A stretch of 64,000 nucleotides of DNA from Vicinamibacterales bacterium (GTDB taxonomy: Bacteria; Acidobacteriota; Vicinamibacteria; Vicinamibacterales; UBA8438): positions 1 to 64,000 of the forward strand of contig CATQHX010000019.1 in the NCBI GenBank assembly GCA_958296065.1, written 5' to 3'. The number at the start of each line of letters is the position of its first letter. Position 1 is the stretch's first letter. Below the pieces are notes generated by a model. That model had not been told where the DNA came from, did no database searches, and worked only from the letters and a program-made list of their open reading frames with translations. Shown here piece after piece: positions 8,916 to 17,089 of this stretch. The translations under genes and the position numbers were made by a program.

Positions 8916-10099
8916 TGGAACCGAGACCTCGCATGTCGTGGGTGATGGCGGCGTGCATGGCGCTCTCCTGGCCGCTCGCCGGTCCGCAGGCGTCGAACGC
9001 ACGGGCGCAGGAGGCGGGTTCCGTCCTGACCATCGTCGAGCCGGGCCCGCAGACGCCGCTCGCCGGCATCGTGGGGATGCGCGCCGAGGTGGTTCCGGCT
9101 GTCGACGTCGAGCGGGTGGAGTTCTACGTCAACGGCGTGCCTGCGTGTACGGCCCCGGCTCCTGCGCCGTTCGAGTGCTCCTGGGATGCGGGCGACAGCT
9201 CCGAGCCACGCATCGTGCGTGTCGTGGCCCGCTTTCGCGGCGGCGGGCGGCTGGTACGCAGCATGCGGGCTCGCGGGCGCCCGGCGGCGCTCTTCTCGGC
9301 GGGGACGGATGTGGTCCTCGTGCCTGTGGTGGTGCAGGATCGGCGCGGGCGTTTCGTCGAGGGCCTGACGCCGGACGACTTCGATCTCTTCGAGGATGGC
9401 GTACGGCAGGACGCGTCTTTCTTCGAGGCCTCGAGCGTGGCGCTCGATCTCGTGCTGGCCGTCGATTTCAGCGCGAGCATGACGGCGGCCATGGGTCCGC
9501 TGAGGTTCGCCGCGCGGCATTTCATCAGGGAGCTGCCGGAACCGGTGCGTCTGGGGCTCATCGCGTTCAACGACAGGACCTACGTCCTGGCCCGTCAGGA
9601 ACAGAACCGTGCCGTGCTCAGTCAGGCGGTCGACGCCCTTCCCGCGCCGTTCGGCGGCACGGCGTTGCTCGACGCCATGAACTACGCGCTCGACCTGCAC
9701 GGTGATGGGCAGGCGCACAGGGTGGTCGTGCTGTTCAGCGACGGCGATGATCGCCATAGCTTCTCCGTCGTCGATGCGGTCCAGGAACGGATCCGCGCGA
9801 GGCAGGCCACCGTGTACGTCGTCACGATGGGGCGGGGGCGCGAGATCGAGCGGGTTCGTGAGCTGCTTGGCAGCTTGACGCAGGTCAGCGGCGGCCGTGC
9901 GTTCTCTATCGAGAGGATCGAACAGTTGGACGGCGTGCTGGCCCATATCCGCGACCGCTTGCGGAATCGGTACTTTCTGGCCTACCAGCCCTCCAACCCG
10001 CAAAGGGACGGCACGTGGCGTCGTATCGAAGTGCGCACGGGGAACCGGCGGCACCAGGTTACCGCGCGCGAAGGCTACGTGGCCGGGGCGGGGTTCTGA
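8912..10099 (+). CDS. VWFA domain protein of the acidobacterial type
   Basis: A 395-residue exported protein; the ATG at 8912 overlaps the stop of the previous gene, with a second in-frame ATG at 8915. After a signal peptide (about 30 residues, ending ARAQE) comes an Ig-like segment (VERVEFYVNGVP). Then follows VVVQDRRGRFVEGLTPDDFDLFEDG, here split by me into its two recognisable parts: the VVVQD strand and the LTPDDFDLFEDG signature that precedes the VWA domain in the acidobacterial VWFA family (TIGR03436). The VWA fold shows the metal-ion site DFSASM, a threonine in FGGTALLDAM and FSDGDD. Such proteins bind partners on the cell surface or in the periplasm; the partner here is likely one of the co-operonic exported proteins, which is inference. 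Confidence 0.88.
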   Translation: MMEPRPRMSWVMAACMALSWPLAGPQASNARAQEAGSVLTIVEPGPQTPLAGIVGMRAEVVPAVDVERVEFYVNGVPACTAPAPAPFECSWDAGDSSEPRIVRVVARFRGGGRLVRSMRARGRPAALFSAGTDVVLVPVVVQDRRGRFVEGLTPDDFDLFEDGVRQDASFFEASSVALDLVLAVDFSASMTAAMGPLRFAARHFIRELPEPVRLGLIAFNDRTYVLARQEQNRAVLSQAVDALPAPFGGTALLDAMNYALDLHGDGQAHRVVVLFSDGDDRHSFSVVDAVQERIRARQATVYVVTMGRGREIERVRELLGSLTQVSGGRAFSIERIEQLDGVLAHIRDRLRNRYFLAYQPSNPQRDGTWRRIEVRTGNRRHQVTAREGYVAGAGF

Positions 10100-10233
10100 G
10101 TCGCTTCACCGCCGGGTGCGCGGCCCGTGGCGGCGGTGTGTTCTCCGACTGCCTTGACACGCCCGAGATTGACGGTGAGACTGCATCCACCGCCTGTTCG
10201 CTTGGCGTCTCGACTCGACACGGGAGTTGATCC

Positions 10234-11520
10234 ATGGCGCGTGCATTCGTCTCGCTCCTGGCTGCGACGGTCCTGGCCTCGGGAATCGGTGTTCCGACGC
10301 ACCCGCCTGTCGGGGCGCGCGCCGTGATGGCGTTCGGCGCCCAGGACAGGGTGCAGGAGGACGACCGCATCGAGGCGTTCACCATCGACATCCCGGAGGA
10401 TGTGCTGGTGGATCTTCGCGAGCGCCTGGCGCGGGCCCGCTTGCCGGACGAGCCTGAAGGGGTCGGGTGGCAGCTCGGGATGAACCAGGCCTACCTGACG
10501 CAGCTCATCGAATACTGGCGGGACGAGTTCGACTGGCGGGCGCAGGAGCGCCGGCTCAACGAGTTCGAGCAGTTCAAGACCCGCATCGAGGGCCTCGACA
10601 TCCACTTCGTGCATCGCCGGTCGCCGGAGCCGGACGCGTTCCCCCTGATCCTGACCCATGGCTGGCCGGGCACCTTCGCCGAGTTCTCCAAGGTGATCGG
10701 ACCCCTGACCGACCCCGTTGCCCATGGCGGGCGGGCGGAGGACGCGTTTCACGTCGTGGCGCCGTCGATCCCCGGCTACGGGTTCTCGGACCGGCCGCTG
10801 CGCCTGGGCTACGGGCGCGACCGGACCGGCGCCATCTTCGCCGAGTTGATGGCGCGGCTGGGGTACGAGCGGTACGGTGCGCAGGGTGGCGATCTCGGCG
10901 CCGGCATAAGCCGCTGGCTCGCCGCCAACGATGCGGAGCACGTGGCCGGACTGCACCTGAACCTGTGCAGCGCGGACCCGCCCGACCCGGATGACCCTAC
11001 GGCCGGGGTACCGCCGGAAGAAGTGGCGCTGATGCGCGAGCGCGCCGCGTTCTGGACCGACGAGGAGCGGGGCTACAGCCACATGCACGGGACCAAGCCG
11101 CAGACCCTCGGCTACAGCCTGAACGATTCCCCGGTGGGGCTCGCCGCCTGGATCGTCGAGAAGTACCGGAGCTGGTGCGACTGCGACGGCGACCCCGAGA
11201 CGCGCTTCAGCAAGGACGAGCTCCTGACGACCCTGACCATCTACTGGGCGACGGAGACGGCGACCTCCGCGGCGCGCTACTACTATGAGGGCCGGCACGG
11301 GGGCAGCGCGCCGGGGCCGGAGCGTATCGAGGTGCCGACCGCCTGCGCGGCGTTTCCGGGCGAGTTCCGTTTCACGCCGCGGCGCTGGCTGGAGGCGCGC
11401 TACAACCTGGTGCGCTTCACCATGATGCCCAGCGGCGGGCACTTCGCGGCGGCCGAGGAGCCGGAGCTGCTGGTCGACGACTTGCGGGCGTTCTTTCGGG
11501 AGCTGAGGAACCCGCGGTAG
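10234..11520 (+). CDS. Epoxide hydrolase, EPHN type alpha/beta-hydrolase, exported
   Basis: The 428-residue product carries the epoxide hydrolase N-terminal domain (EPHN; IEAFTIDIPEDVLVDLRERL) and a microsomal-type alpha/beta-hydrolase core. The oxyanion motif HGWPG begins at His142, the nucleophile elbow GGDLGAG places the nucleophilic aspartate at residue 220, and the catalytic histidine is His403 in SGGHFAAAEEP. The family opens epoxides to diols by an aspartyl-ester intermediate. An N-terminal leader of about 28-33 residues, uncommon for soluble members, predicts export, so it would act in the periplasm. ATG 10234 is preceded by CGGGAG. It is alone on this strand apart from the next secreted protein 57 bases downstream. 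The substrate cannot be read from sequence. Confidence 0.9.
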   Translation: MARAFVSLLAATVLASGIGVPTHPPVGARAVMAFGAQDRVQEDDRIEAFTIDIPEDVLVDLRERLARARLPDEPEGVGWQLGMNQAYLTQLIEYWRDEFDWRAQERRLNEFEQFKTRIEGLDIHFVHRRSPEPDAFPLILTHGWPGTFAEFSKVIGPLTDPVAHGGRAEDAFHVVAPSIPGYGFSDRPLRLGYGRDRTGAIFAELMARLGYERYGAQGGDLGAGISRWLAANDAEHVAGLHLNLCSADPPDPDDPTAGVPPEEVALMRERAAFWTDEERGYSHMHGTKPQTLGYSLNDSPVGLAAWIVEKYRSWCDCDGDPETRFSKDELLTTLTIYWATETATSAARYYYEGRHGGSAPGPERIEVPTACAAFPGEFRFTPRRWLEARYNLVRFTMMPSGGHFAAAEEPELLVDDLRAFFRELRNPR

Positions 11521-11577
11521 GGTCCAAGGGGCCGGCATTTGCGTATCCCCCAGAGTGCGGTACCCAGGAGGTGGCAG

Positions 11578-12537
11578 ATGACCATCAGGTGCTTGACGGC
11601 GTTGTGCGTCGCGATCGCGGTAGCGTGGCTGGCGCCGGCGGATTCGGCGGCCCAGTCGCAGGAATCGGCGGTTGATGCCTGGGAGCCGTTTCGCACGGCG
11701 TGGGGCGACCCGGACCTGCAGGGCGTCGTCTGGTCGTTCGCCACGATCACGCCGCTGGAGCGGCCCGCGGCCCATGCCGGGCGGGAACGCCTGACCGATG
11801 AGGAAGTGGTTGCGCTGAACGCCGATGCGCTGACGCGCGGCGATCAACCGCCGCCGCCGGGCGATCCGGGGGCCTACAACGCTTTCTGGTTCGACCGCGG
11901 CGAGTCGACGGGCCGTACGTCGCTCATCGTCGATCCGCCGGACGGGCGCATTCCCTTCACGCCGGACGGACGCCAGCGGCTGGCCGAGCGCCGCGCGCTG
12001 CTGGGCCGTCCCGCGCACGGTCCGGAAGACCGTTCGCCGGGGGAGCGCTGCGTGCACCACACGAAGGCGGGACCGCCCATGTCCGCCGGTGGCTACAACA
12101 ACCACCTGCGGCTCTTCCAGACGCCCGGCCACGTCGTGGTCTGGACCGAGCAGAACCACGACGCGCGCATCATCCCCGTGGACGGCCGTCCGCCGGTTGC
12201 CGGCGCCATCCGGCAGTGGATGGGCGACTCGCGCGGCCGGTGGGAGGGCGATACGCTGGTGGTCGAGACGACGAACTTCAACGGCAAGGCCTACTACCAG
12301 GGATCAACCCATGGCATGCACCTGGTCGAGCGGTTCACCCGAACCGGGGCGGATACGCTGGCGTACGAGTACACCGTTTCCGACCCGGCAAGCTACTCGC
12401 GGCCGTGGACGGCGTCGATAACGATGACTCCGATCGAGGGCGACCTGTACGAGTTCGCGTGCCACGAGGGCAACTACGGCATGGAAGGCATCCTTGCCGG
12501 GGCGCGGGCGGACGAGCGGGAGATGGCGGCGCGGTAG
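11578..12537 (+). CDS. Secreted protein of the GDSRGRWEGDTLVV family
   Basis: ATG 11578 follows AGGAGGT (11566-11572), which fixes the start within a longer open frame. The 319-residue product has a signal peptide of about 21 residues (ending DSAAQ). It opens with WGDPDLQGVVWSFATITPLERP-like sequence, closest to the partial gene at 1-693, and contains FDRGESTGRTSLIVDPPDGRIP, GERCVHHTKAGPPM, GGYNNHLRLFQTPGH, then GDSRGRWEGDTLVVE and YSRPWTASITM. It is therefore in the same subgroup as the left-edge gene and a different one from 1484 and 2384. Function unknown. It converges with the quinoprotein at 12735 across a 197-base spacer. Confidence 0.84.
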   Translation: MTIRCLTALCVAIAVAWLAPADSAAQSQESAVDAWEPFRTAWGDPDLQGVVWSFATITPLERPAAHAGRERLTDEEVVALNADALTRGDQPPPPGDPGAYNAFWFDRGESTGRTSLIVDPPDGRIPFTPDGRQRLAERRALLGRPAHGPEDRSPGERCVHHTKAGPPMSAGGYNNHLRLFQTPGHVVVWTEQNHDARIIPVDGRPPVAGAIRQWMGDSRGRWEGDTLVVETTNFNGKAYYQGSTHGMHLVERFTRTGADTLAYEYTVSDPASYSRPWTASITMTPIEGDLYEFACHEGNYGMEGILAGARADEREMAAR

Positions 12538-12562
12538 GGCGCGGCCGGCGGGTTGCTCTGCC

Positions 12563-12626
12563 GGGCTTGCCCCGCGCCACGGCAGGGTTTGCTCCTCGCC
12601 GCGCCAGGGCTTGCCCCGCAGGGTTT
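12563..12626. repeat. Direct repeat in convergent spacer
   Basis: Within the 197-base spacer between two convergent genes, GGGCTTGCCCCGC occurs at 12563-12575 and again at 12607-12619, and each is followed by GCAGGGTTT (12582-12590, 12618-12626). The unit GGGCTTGCCCC can itself fold. It is probably decayed repeat or terminator sequence; no gene is seen in the spacer. Confidence 0.4.
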
Positions 12627-12734
12627 CGGGCGGACTCCCTCGCCCGCGTGCCCTGCAGGTCTGCGCCCGGTCGCGCGCGCGTCCGGGGTTCGGCCCTGAG
12701 TCCCGGCAAGGGTGCGGCGCCCGACCGTGGCGCC

Positions 12735-14717
12735 CTACTCGGGCAGCGCCATCGCGACCAGCTCGCTGCCCATGTCGTCCCAGCCGACGGTGGCGATGAT
12801 GTACTGCCGGCCGTCGACCATGTAGGTCATCGGCGCGCCGGTGGTGCCGCCCGGCAGCTCGATCTCCCAGACGACCTCGCCGGTCGCCTTGTCGTAGGCG
12901 CGGAACTTCTTGCCGCCGGGACCGTTCCACCACTGCGGGAGCGTGGACACGCCGGTGTTGCCCCCCTCGCCCAGGAACACCAGCGACTTCGTCACCAGCA
13001 CCGACGCGCGGCCGCCCTGGCCGAGCCACGGCAGGTCGAGGTCGCGCAGCGCCGGGTGGTCCCGCGGACCCTCGCCGTTGGCGACCTGCCAGGCGATGTC
13101 GCCGGCGTTCAGGTCGATGGCGGTCAGTCGCCCGTAGGGCGGCTTGAACATCGAGAGCCCCCGCGGGCCGATCAGCGGCGTGTAGCGCTGCCGCACCAGC
13201 CGCACGTCGGCGCGCGGGTGCTCGGACGGGGTGAGCGCGACCACGTTCTGGCTGTAGGCCGACGGGACGTAGAGCATGCCGGTCTCGGGATCGAACCCGG
13301 CCCCGCTCCAGCTCGCGCCGCCGGCGGTGCCGGGGCTGAAGATGGTCCCCTCCTTCGCGCCGGGGCTCGAATCGAGCACGATCGGCGCGGTGAACATCGG
13401 TCCCCAGACGTAGCGGTCCAGAATCTCGATCGCCTCCTGCCGCAGCTCGGGGGTGAAGTCGATCAGGTCATCGACCGTCACGCCCTGCAGCTCGAACGGC
13501 GGCGGCTTGGTGGGGAAGGGCTGGGTGGGGGAGAGTTGCTCGCCCGGCACGTCGGAGCCGGGGACCGCCCGCTCTTCGATCGGCCAGACCGGCTCGCCCG
13601 TGGCGCGGTCGAGGACGTAGACGAACGCCTGCTTGCTCGGTTGCGCCACCGCCTTGATCGGCCGGCCGTCGACGGTGATGTCCACCAGCACGGCGGACGA
13701 GGCGAAATCGTAGTCCCAGACCCCGTGGTGGATTGCCTGGAAGTGCCAGATGCGCTCGCCGGTCCGCGCGTCGACGCACACCAGGCTCTCGGCAAACAGG
13801 TTGTCGCCGGGCCGGTGGCCGCCGTAGTAGTCGTTGGTCGGCGTCGACAGCGGCAAATAGACGGTGCCCAGCTCCGGGTCGCCGGTCGGGTGCGCCCACA
13901 TGTTCGTGTTTCCGCTGTACTCCCACGACACGCGATCGTCCACCGGGTCGACGCCCCACGTCTCGACCCCGAACTCGTTCTCCAGCGGGATGGTGTGGAA
14001 CGTCCAGAGGTGCTCGCCCGTGCGCACGTCGAAGCCGCGCACGTCGCCCCGCGGCGATTGCTTGTTGGCGACCCGCTGGTTGGTGGTGATGTCCTCGACG
14101 TAGGAGCCGATGACCACCACGTCGTTGACGATGACCGGGGCCGAGTTCCAGTAGAACTCGGGGAACGGCCGGATGAGCCCCAGCCGCAGGTCCACCTCGC
14201 CCGACTCTCCGAAGCCGGCGTCCCGCTCGCCGGTGCCCGCGTCGAGGGAGACGAGCTTCGGACCGAGCGTGGCGATGATCCGCGCCTCTTCGCCGTCGGA
14301 CCACCAGGCGATGCCCCGCGTCTGCCGGACCCGCACCCCGTCGCTCGGTCCGGTGTTCCAGACCACCTCGCCGGTGGTCGGCTCCAGTGCCGCTATGGTG
14401 CCCAGGCCGGTGCTGAAGTAGAGCATCCCGCCCGCCATCAGCGGCGTGGTCTGCGAGCCGACCGGTCCGCGGGTGGTGTCGCCGTCGCGGATGGCGTCGG
14501 GAATGACCGGCTGCCGCCAGACGATCTCGACGTCGCCGACGTTCTCGGCGTTGATCTGGTCGAGCGCGGAGTACTTCGTACCGGCCTGGTCGGCCGCGTA
14601 GGACGGCCACTCCACGGTCTGGGCGTCTGCCGGCGCGGCGAGGCCGAGCGCGAGGACCGAGACCAGAATGCCGGCCGAGACGCCGGCTTGCAGGGTGGAG
14701 GTTGCGATGTGCGGCAT
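12735..14717 (-). CDS. PQQ-dependent quinoprotein dehydrogenase
   Basis: The ATG at 14717 has a GGGAG site about eight bases upstream, preferred over an in-frame ATG at 14756. The 660-residue product has a signal peptide (ending APADAQ) and then the beta-propeller repeats of the PQQ dehydrogenase superfamily (WPSYAADQAGTKYSALDQI, AALEPTTGEVVWNTG, IWHFQAIHHGVWDYD, YVLDRATGEPVWPIEE). The pattern IHHGVWDYD followed by PTQPFPTKPPPF matches the soluble domain of membrane-type glucose dehydrogenase relatives. Such enzymes oxidise alcohols or sugars in the periplasm and pass electrons to quinone or a cytochrome. There is no CXXCH haem motif. It is a divergent paralogue of the pair at 38269 and 41113. 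Substrate unknown. Confidence 0.9.
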   Translation of the reverse strand: MPHIATSTLQAGVSAGILVSVLALGLAAPADAQTVEWPSYAADQAGTKYSALDQINAENVGDVEIVWRQPVIPDAIRDGDTTRGPVGSQTTPLMAGGMLYFSTGLGTIAALEPTTGEVVWNTGPSDGVRVRQTRGIAWWSDGEEARIIATLGPKLVSLDAGTGERDAGFGESGEVDLRLGLIRPFPEFYWNSAPVIVNDVVVIGSYVEDITTNQRVANKQSPRGDVRGFDVRTGEHLWTFHTIPLENEFGVETWGVDPVDDRVSWEYSGNTNMWAHPTGDPELGTVYLPLSTPTNDYYGGHRPGDNLFAESLVCVDARTGERIWHFQAIHHGVWDYDFASSAVLVDITVDGRPIKAVAQPSKQAFVYVLDRATGEPVWPIEERAVPGSDVPGEQLSPTQPFPTKPPPFELQGVTVDDLIDFTPELRQEAIEILDRYVWGPMFTAPIVLDSSPGAKEGTIFSPGTAGGASWSGAGFDPETGMLYVPSAYSQNVVALTPSEHPRADVRLVRQRYTPLIGPRGLSMFKPPYGRLTAIDLNAGDIAWQVANGEGPRDHPALRDLDLPWLGQGGRASVLVTKSLVFLGEGGNTGVSTLPQWWNGPGGKKFRAYDKATGEVVWEIELPGGTTGAPMTYMVDGRQYIIATVGWDDMGSELVAMALPE

Positions 14718-14873
14718 CTGGATCTCCCTTGGCGAATCGAGCCAGTCTACCGTCAACCCGCGCCGCGGGAAACCCGCGTGGCTGGAGCCGGAAGCAGCAC
14801 TCGGGGCTGGCTCCGGGGACCCGGGACCCGGTGCCGGAGGCCGGGGTCTCGACCACGGACTCCGGAGGATGCG

Positions 14874-15488
14874 TCACTGGATCTCGATCGGTAGGCGCAC
14901 GTCCGTCTCTCCGCCGATGACCAGCGTGTAGGTGCCGCTCTCCCACGCCCCGGTCGGCGAGGCGAAGAACAGGTCGCCCCGCACGCAGGGTCCGATCCGG
15001 TTGGCGTAGACCACCGATTGCCGGATGCCGCTGTCGACGAAGAACCGGAACCGATGGGCGGGGCAGCTGCCGCCGGGAAAGTAACCTCTGACCGGATCCA
15101 CTGCGAGCGTGTGGAGCTGCAGATGCAAGGGAAGCAGCTCGGAACGAGCCCGCCGGTAGTCCCGTTGCGAGGTCAGCGGCACCTCCACGCCGTCCGGCCG
15201 TACGATGGAGAAGTCGCGTCGCGCGACCGTCAGGGGGCGACCCGACAGAACTCGTATCCCCACGTCGATGAGCAGCCACCTGGGGTGGTGGTCGCCCCAC
15301 GAGTAGTGTTGCGCCGCGACGATGTGCAGGCGGTCGCTTTCGTACTCCACCACGTTGCGTGCGACTTGATTGGCTGCGTCCGGTCGTACGACCGCGTCGG
15401 TCTGCGCGCGAAGCTCGCCGGTGGACAGGACACCGGTGAGCATGACAGCGACGAACGCGATAGCGGCAACGATACCCAGGGCACGCAT
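14874..15488 (-). CDS. Exported protein, tandem family copy 1 (conserved Cys pair)
   Basis: The 204-residue product has a signal peptide of about 28 residues (ending LRAQT). It is the last of three tandem paralogues read right to left. Shared blocks are VVEYESDRLHIVA, PRWLLIDV, ARRDFSIV-PDG, RFFVDSG, CVRGDLFFASPTGAW, YTLVIGGETDVRLP and a C-terminal isoleucine-rich tail. Two cysteines (GGSCPAHR and GPCVRG) are conserved in all three and probably form a disulfide in the periplasm. The upstream gene ends ten bases before its ATG, so it is translated from a common message. I recognise no named family. A DUF4352-like beta-sandwich is one guess from the WLLIDV and LTLV strands, but this is weak. 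Confidence 0.75.
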   Translation of the reverse strand: MRALGIVAAIAFVAVMLTGVLSTGELRAQTDAVVRPDAANQVARNVVEYESDRLHIVAAQHYSWGDHHPRWLLIDVGIRVLSGRPLTVARRDFSIVRPDGVEVPLTSQRDYRRARSELLPLHLQLHTLAVDPVRGYFPGGSCPAHRFRFFVDSGIRQSVVYANRIGPCVRGDLFFASPTGAWESGTYTLVIGGETDVRLPIEIQ

Positions 15489-15498
15489 GGGTTGCGCC

Positions 15499-16110
15499 TC
15501 AGTCGATGTCGAACGGCAGGCGTATGTCCGTGTCGCCGCCGATGACCAGCGTGTAAGTGCCGCCGTTCCAAGCGCCGTCGGGCGCCTCGAAGAACAGGTC
15601 GCCCCGGACGCACGATCCCTGCCAGCTCGCGTGGACCTCGGTTTGTCGCAGCTCCCCGGTGGGGACGAAGAACCGGAAGTTGTGGTCTGCGCAGGGAACC
15701 GGGAAGAAGCCCGCGATCGGTCGCTCTCGTGTGTGGAGCTGCAGCATCAGGGGCCTCAACTGCCGGTGGGCTCGCCGAAAGGCAGGCAGGGTGCTCAGCG
15801 GCACGGTCGAGCCGTCCGGTCCCTCGATGGAGAAGTCGCGGCGCGCCACCCTGATCGGGTCGTCCGACCTGACGTCCATCGCGACGTCGATGAGCAGCCA
15901 CTTGGGGTCGTTGTCTTCCGGAAAGTAGTAGTGCACCGCGACGACCTGCAGGCGTTCGCTGGTGTACTCGACGATATCTCGTCCCGGACGCTTTATTTCA
16001 TGGGGTTCGTCGACCGCCACCCCCGGCGCCGGGCGTTCGGCGGTGAGCGGCGGTGCGGCGAGCAGGACGGTGGCGAGCACGAGGGCGACTGCGATGAGCG
16101 GGGAACGCAT
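15499..16110 (-). CDS. Exported protein, tandem family copy 2 (conserved Cys pair)
   Basis: A 203-residue product starting at an ATG (16110) behind GGGAGGT. Signal peptide about residues 1-24. It has the same order of blocks as its neighbours: IVEYTSERLQVVAVHYYF, PKWLLIDVAMDV, ARRDFSIEGPDG, FRFFVPTGELRQ, CVRGDLFFEAPDGAW and YTLVIGGDTDIRLP. The cysteine pair (VPCADH and GSCVRG) is kept. The most variable part is just after the leader, as expected for a linker. It is separated by 71 bases from copy 3 and 10 bases from copy 1. Function unknown. Confidence 0.75.
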   Translation of the reverse strand: MRSPLIAVALVLATVLLAAPPLTAERPAPGVAVDEPHEIKRPGRDIVEYTSERLQVVAVHYYFPEDNDPKWLLIDVAMDVRSDDPIRVARRDFSIEGPDGSTVPLSTLPAFRRAHRQLRPLMLQLHTRERPIAGFFPVPCADHNFRFFVPTGELRQTEVHASWQGSCVRGDLFFEAPDGAWNGGTYTLVIGGDTDIRLPFDID

Positions 16111-16181
16111 GCGGTTACCTCCCGACGCAGGCGCGGCATCTCACTCCATCGTAGCGGAATTCAGCCGCGTCGGATCGCGGG

Positions 16182-16781
16182 TCATTGGATCTCGATCGGC
16201 AGGCGCACGTTCGTGTCCCCGCCGATCACCAGCGTGTGGGTGCCGCTGTTCCATGCGCCCGTGGGAGAGGCGAAGAACAGGTCTCCTCGCAGGCATTCTC
16301 CAAACACCGGAGAAGCGTCGACCAGGGTTTGCCGGATGCCGCTGTCGACGAAGAACCGGAAGTTGTGGTCGCCGCAACTGCCCGCCGGAAAATGGTCTCT
16401 GACCGTGTCCAGATGCATGTGGAGAGCAAGTCGCATCGGCAACAGCTCCGCGCGGGCACGCCGATACTCCCGCTGCGAGGTGAGCCGCAGCTCGACGCCG
16501 TCCGGCAGCACGATGGAGATATCGTCGCGCGCTATCGTCAACGCGTCACCTGACGTGACCTCCACGGCGACATCGATGAGCAGCCACCTGGGATCGTGCG
16601 CGCCCTGAAAGTAGTAGTGCTTCGCGACGACGTGCACGCGGTCGTCCTGGTAATCCACTGTATCGCGGTCCACCCGATTCACGAGATCGGGCGCGTCGAT
16701 CGGAGCATCCTGTGCGCGGGCGTCGCCGGCCAGCAGGGCGCCGGCCAGCAGGGCGGCGAAAGCAAGACATGGCGTCCGCAT
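16182..16781 (-). CDS. Exported protein, tandem family copy 3 (conserved Cys pair)
   Basis: The start is the ATG at 16781, about nine bases after GGGAGGG. An ATG six bases upstream is followed by an immediate stop in its frame and cannot be used. The 199-residue product has a leader of about 23 residues (ending DARAQ) and the family blocks TVDYQDDRVHVVAKHYYF, PRWLLIDVAVEV, ARDDISIVLPDG, FRFFVDSGIRQ, CLRGDLFFASPTGAW and HTLVIGGDTNVRLP. Cysteines GSCGDH and GECLRG are conserved. It closely resembles copy 1 in the C-terminal half. As first gene of the trio it should carry the promoter, in the 308-base spacer to its right. Confidence 0.75.
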   Translation of the reverse strand: MRTPCLAFAALLAGALLAGDARAQDAPIDAPDLVNRVDRDTVDYQDDRVHVVAKHYYFQGAHDPRWLLIDVAVEVTSGDALTIARDDISIVLPDGVELRLTSQREYRRARAELLPMRLALHMHLDTVRDHFPAGSCGDHNFRFFVDSGIRQTLVDASPVFGECLRGDLFFASPTGAWNSGTHTLVIGGDTNVRLPIEIQ

Positions 16782-17089
16782 TAGGTCATCCCTCCCAGGG
16801 CGCGGCATCTTAGCTATCGTACATGCAGACCGTTCCGGTAGACATTGACCTGCATCCGCTGGAGGTCGAGAAATGCGCCCATCGCCTGGCTGTTCGCCGG
16901 ACTCGGCTGCGCTGCCGGCCGCGTGATCCTCGCTCTCTCCGTGTCGCCGGAAACCGGCATCGATTCAGATCTCGGTAACGCAGGACCGGTGCGGGCGGTC
17001 GGGTGACGGGCAACACCCTTTGCCGGGAAGCGGGGCGCCAGGAGTCTGCGCCGTAGAGCGGTGCAGACTCCTGGCCAGGCATTGTCGGG
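16782..17089. other. Intergenic spacer with terminator-like hairpin
   Basis: This 308-base spacer separates the DUF1552 gene from the three-gene family; both are on the minus strand. It contains the hairpin at 17038-17074. A 48-codon minus-strand open frame (16814-16960) encodes a short polar peptide ending LDLQRMQVNVYRNG, with no convincing ribosome-binding site; I do not call it a gene. The promoter of the trio is expected here but no good -35/-10 pair was found. Confidence 0.5.
17038..17074 (-). terminator. 12-bp perfect hairpin after the DUF1552 gene
   Basis: CCAGGAGTCTGC (17038-17049) pairs perfectly with GCAGACTCCTGG (17063-17074), with a 13-base loop. It starts 15 bases beyond the stop codon of the DUF1552 gene. 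No T-run follows on the minus strand, so it is a hairpin-only terminator or transcript-end stabiliser. The core belongs to the GGAGTCTGCGCC repeat family. Confidence 0.6.

Noticed and set aside
10154-10159. TTGACA as a -35 box for the epoxide hydrolase gene
   Set aside because: At 17 bases downstream the hexamer is GAGACT, which is a poor -10, so the promoter call is not supported.
16814-16960. 48-codon minus-strand frame in the spacer before the trio of paralogues
   Set aside because: Its start has no ribosome-binding site at a proper distance and I cannot match its product; kept only as a remark in the spacer entry.
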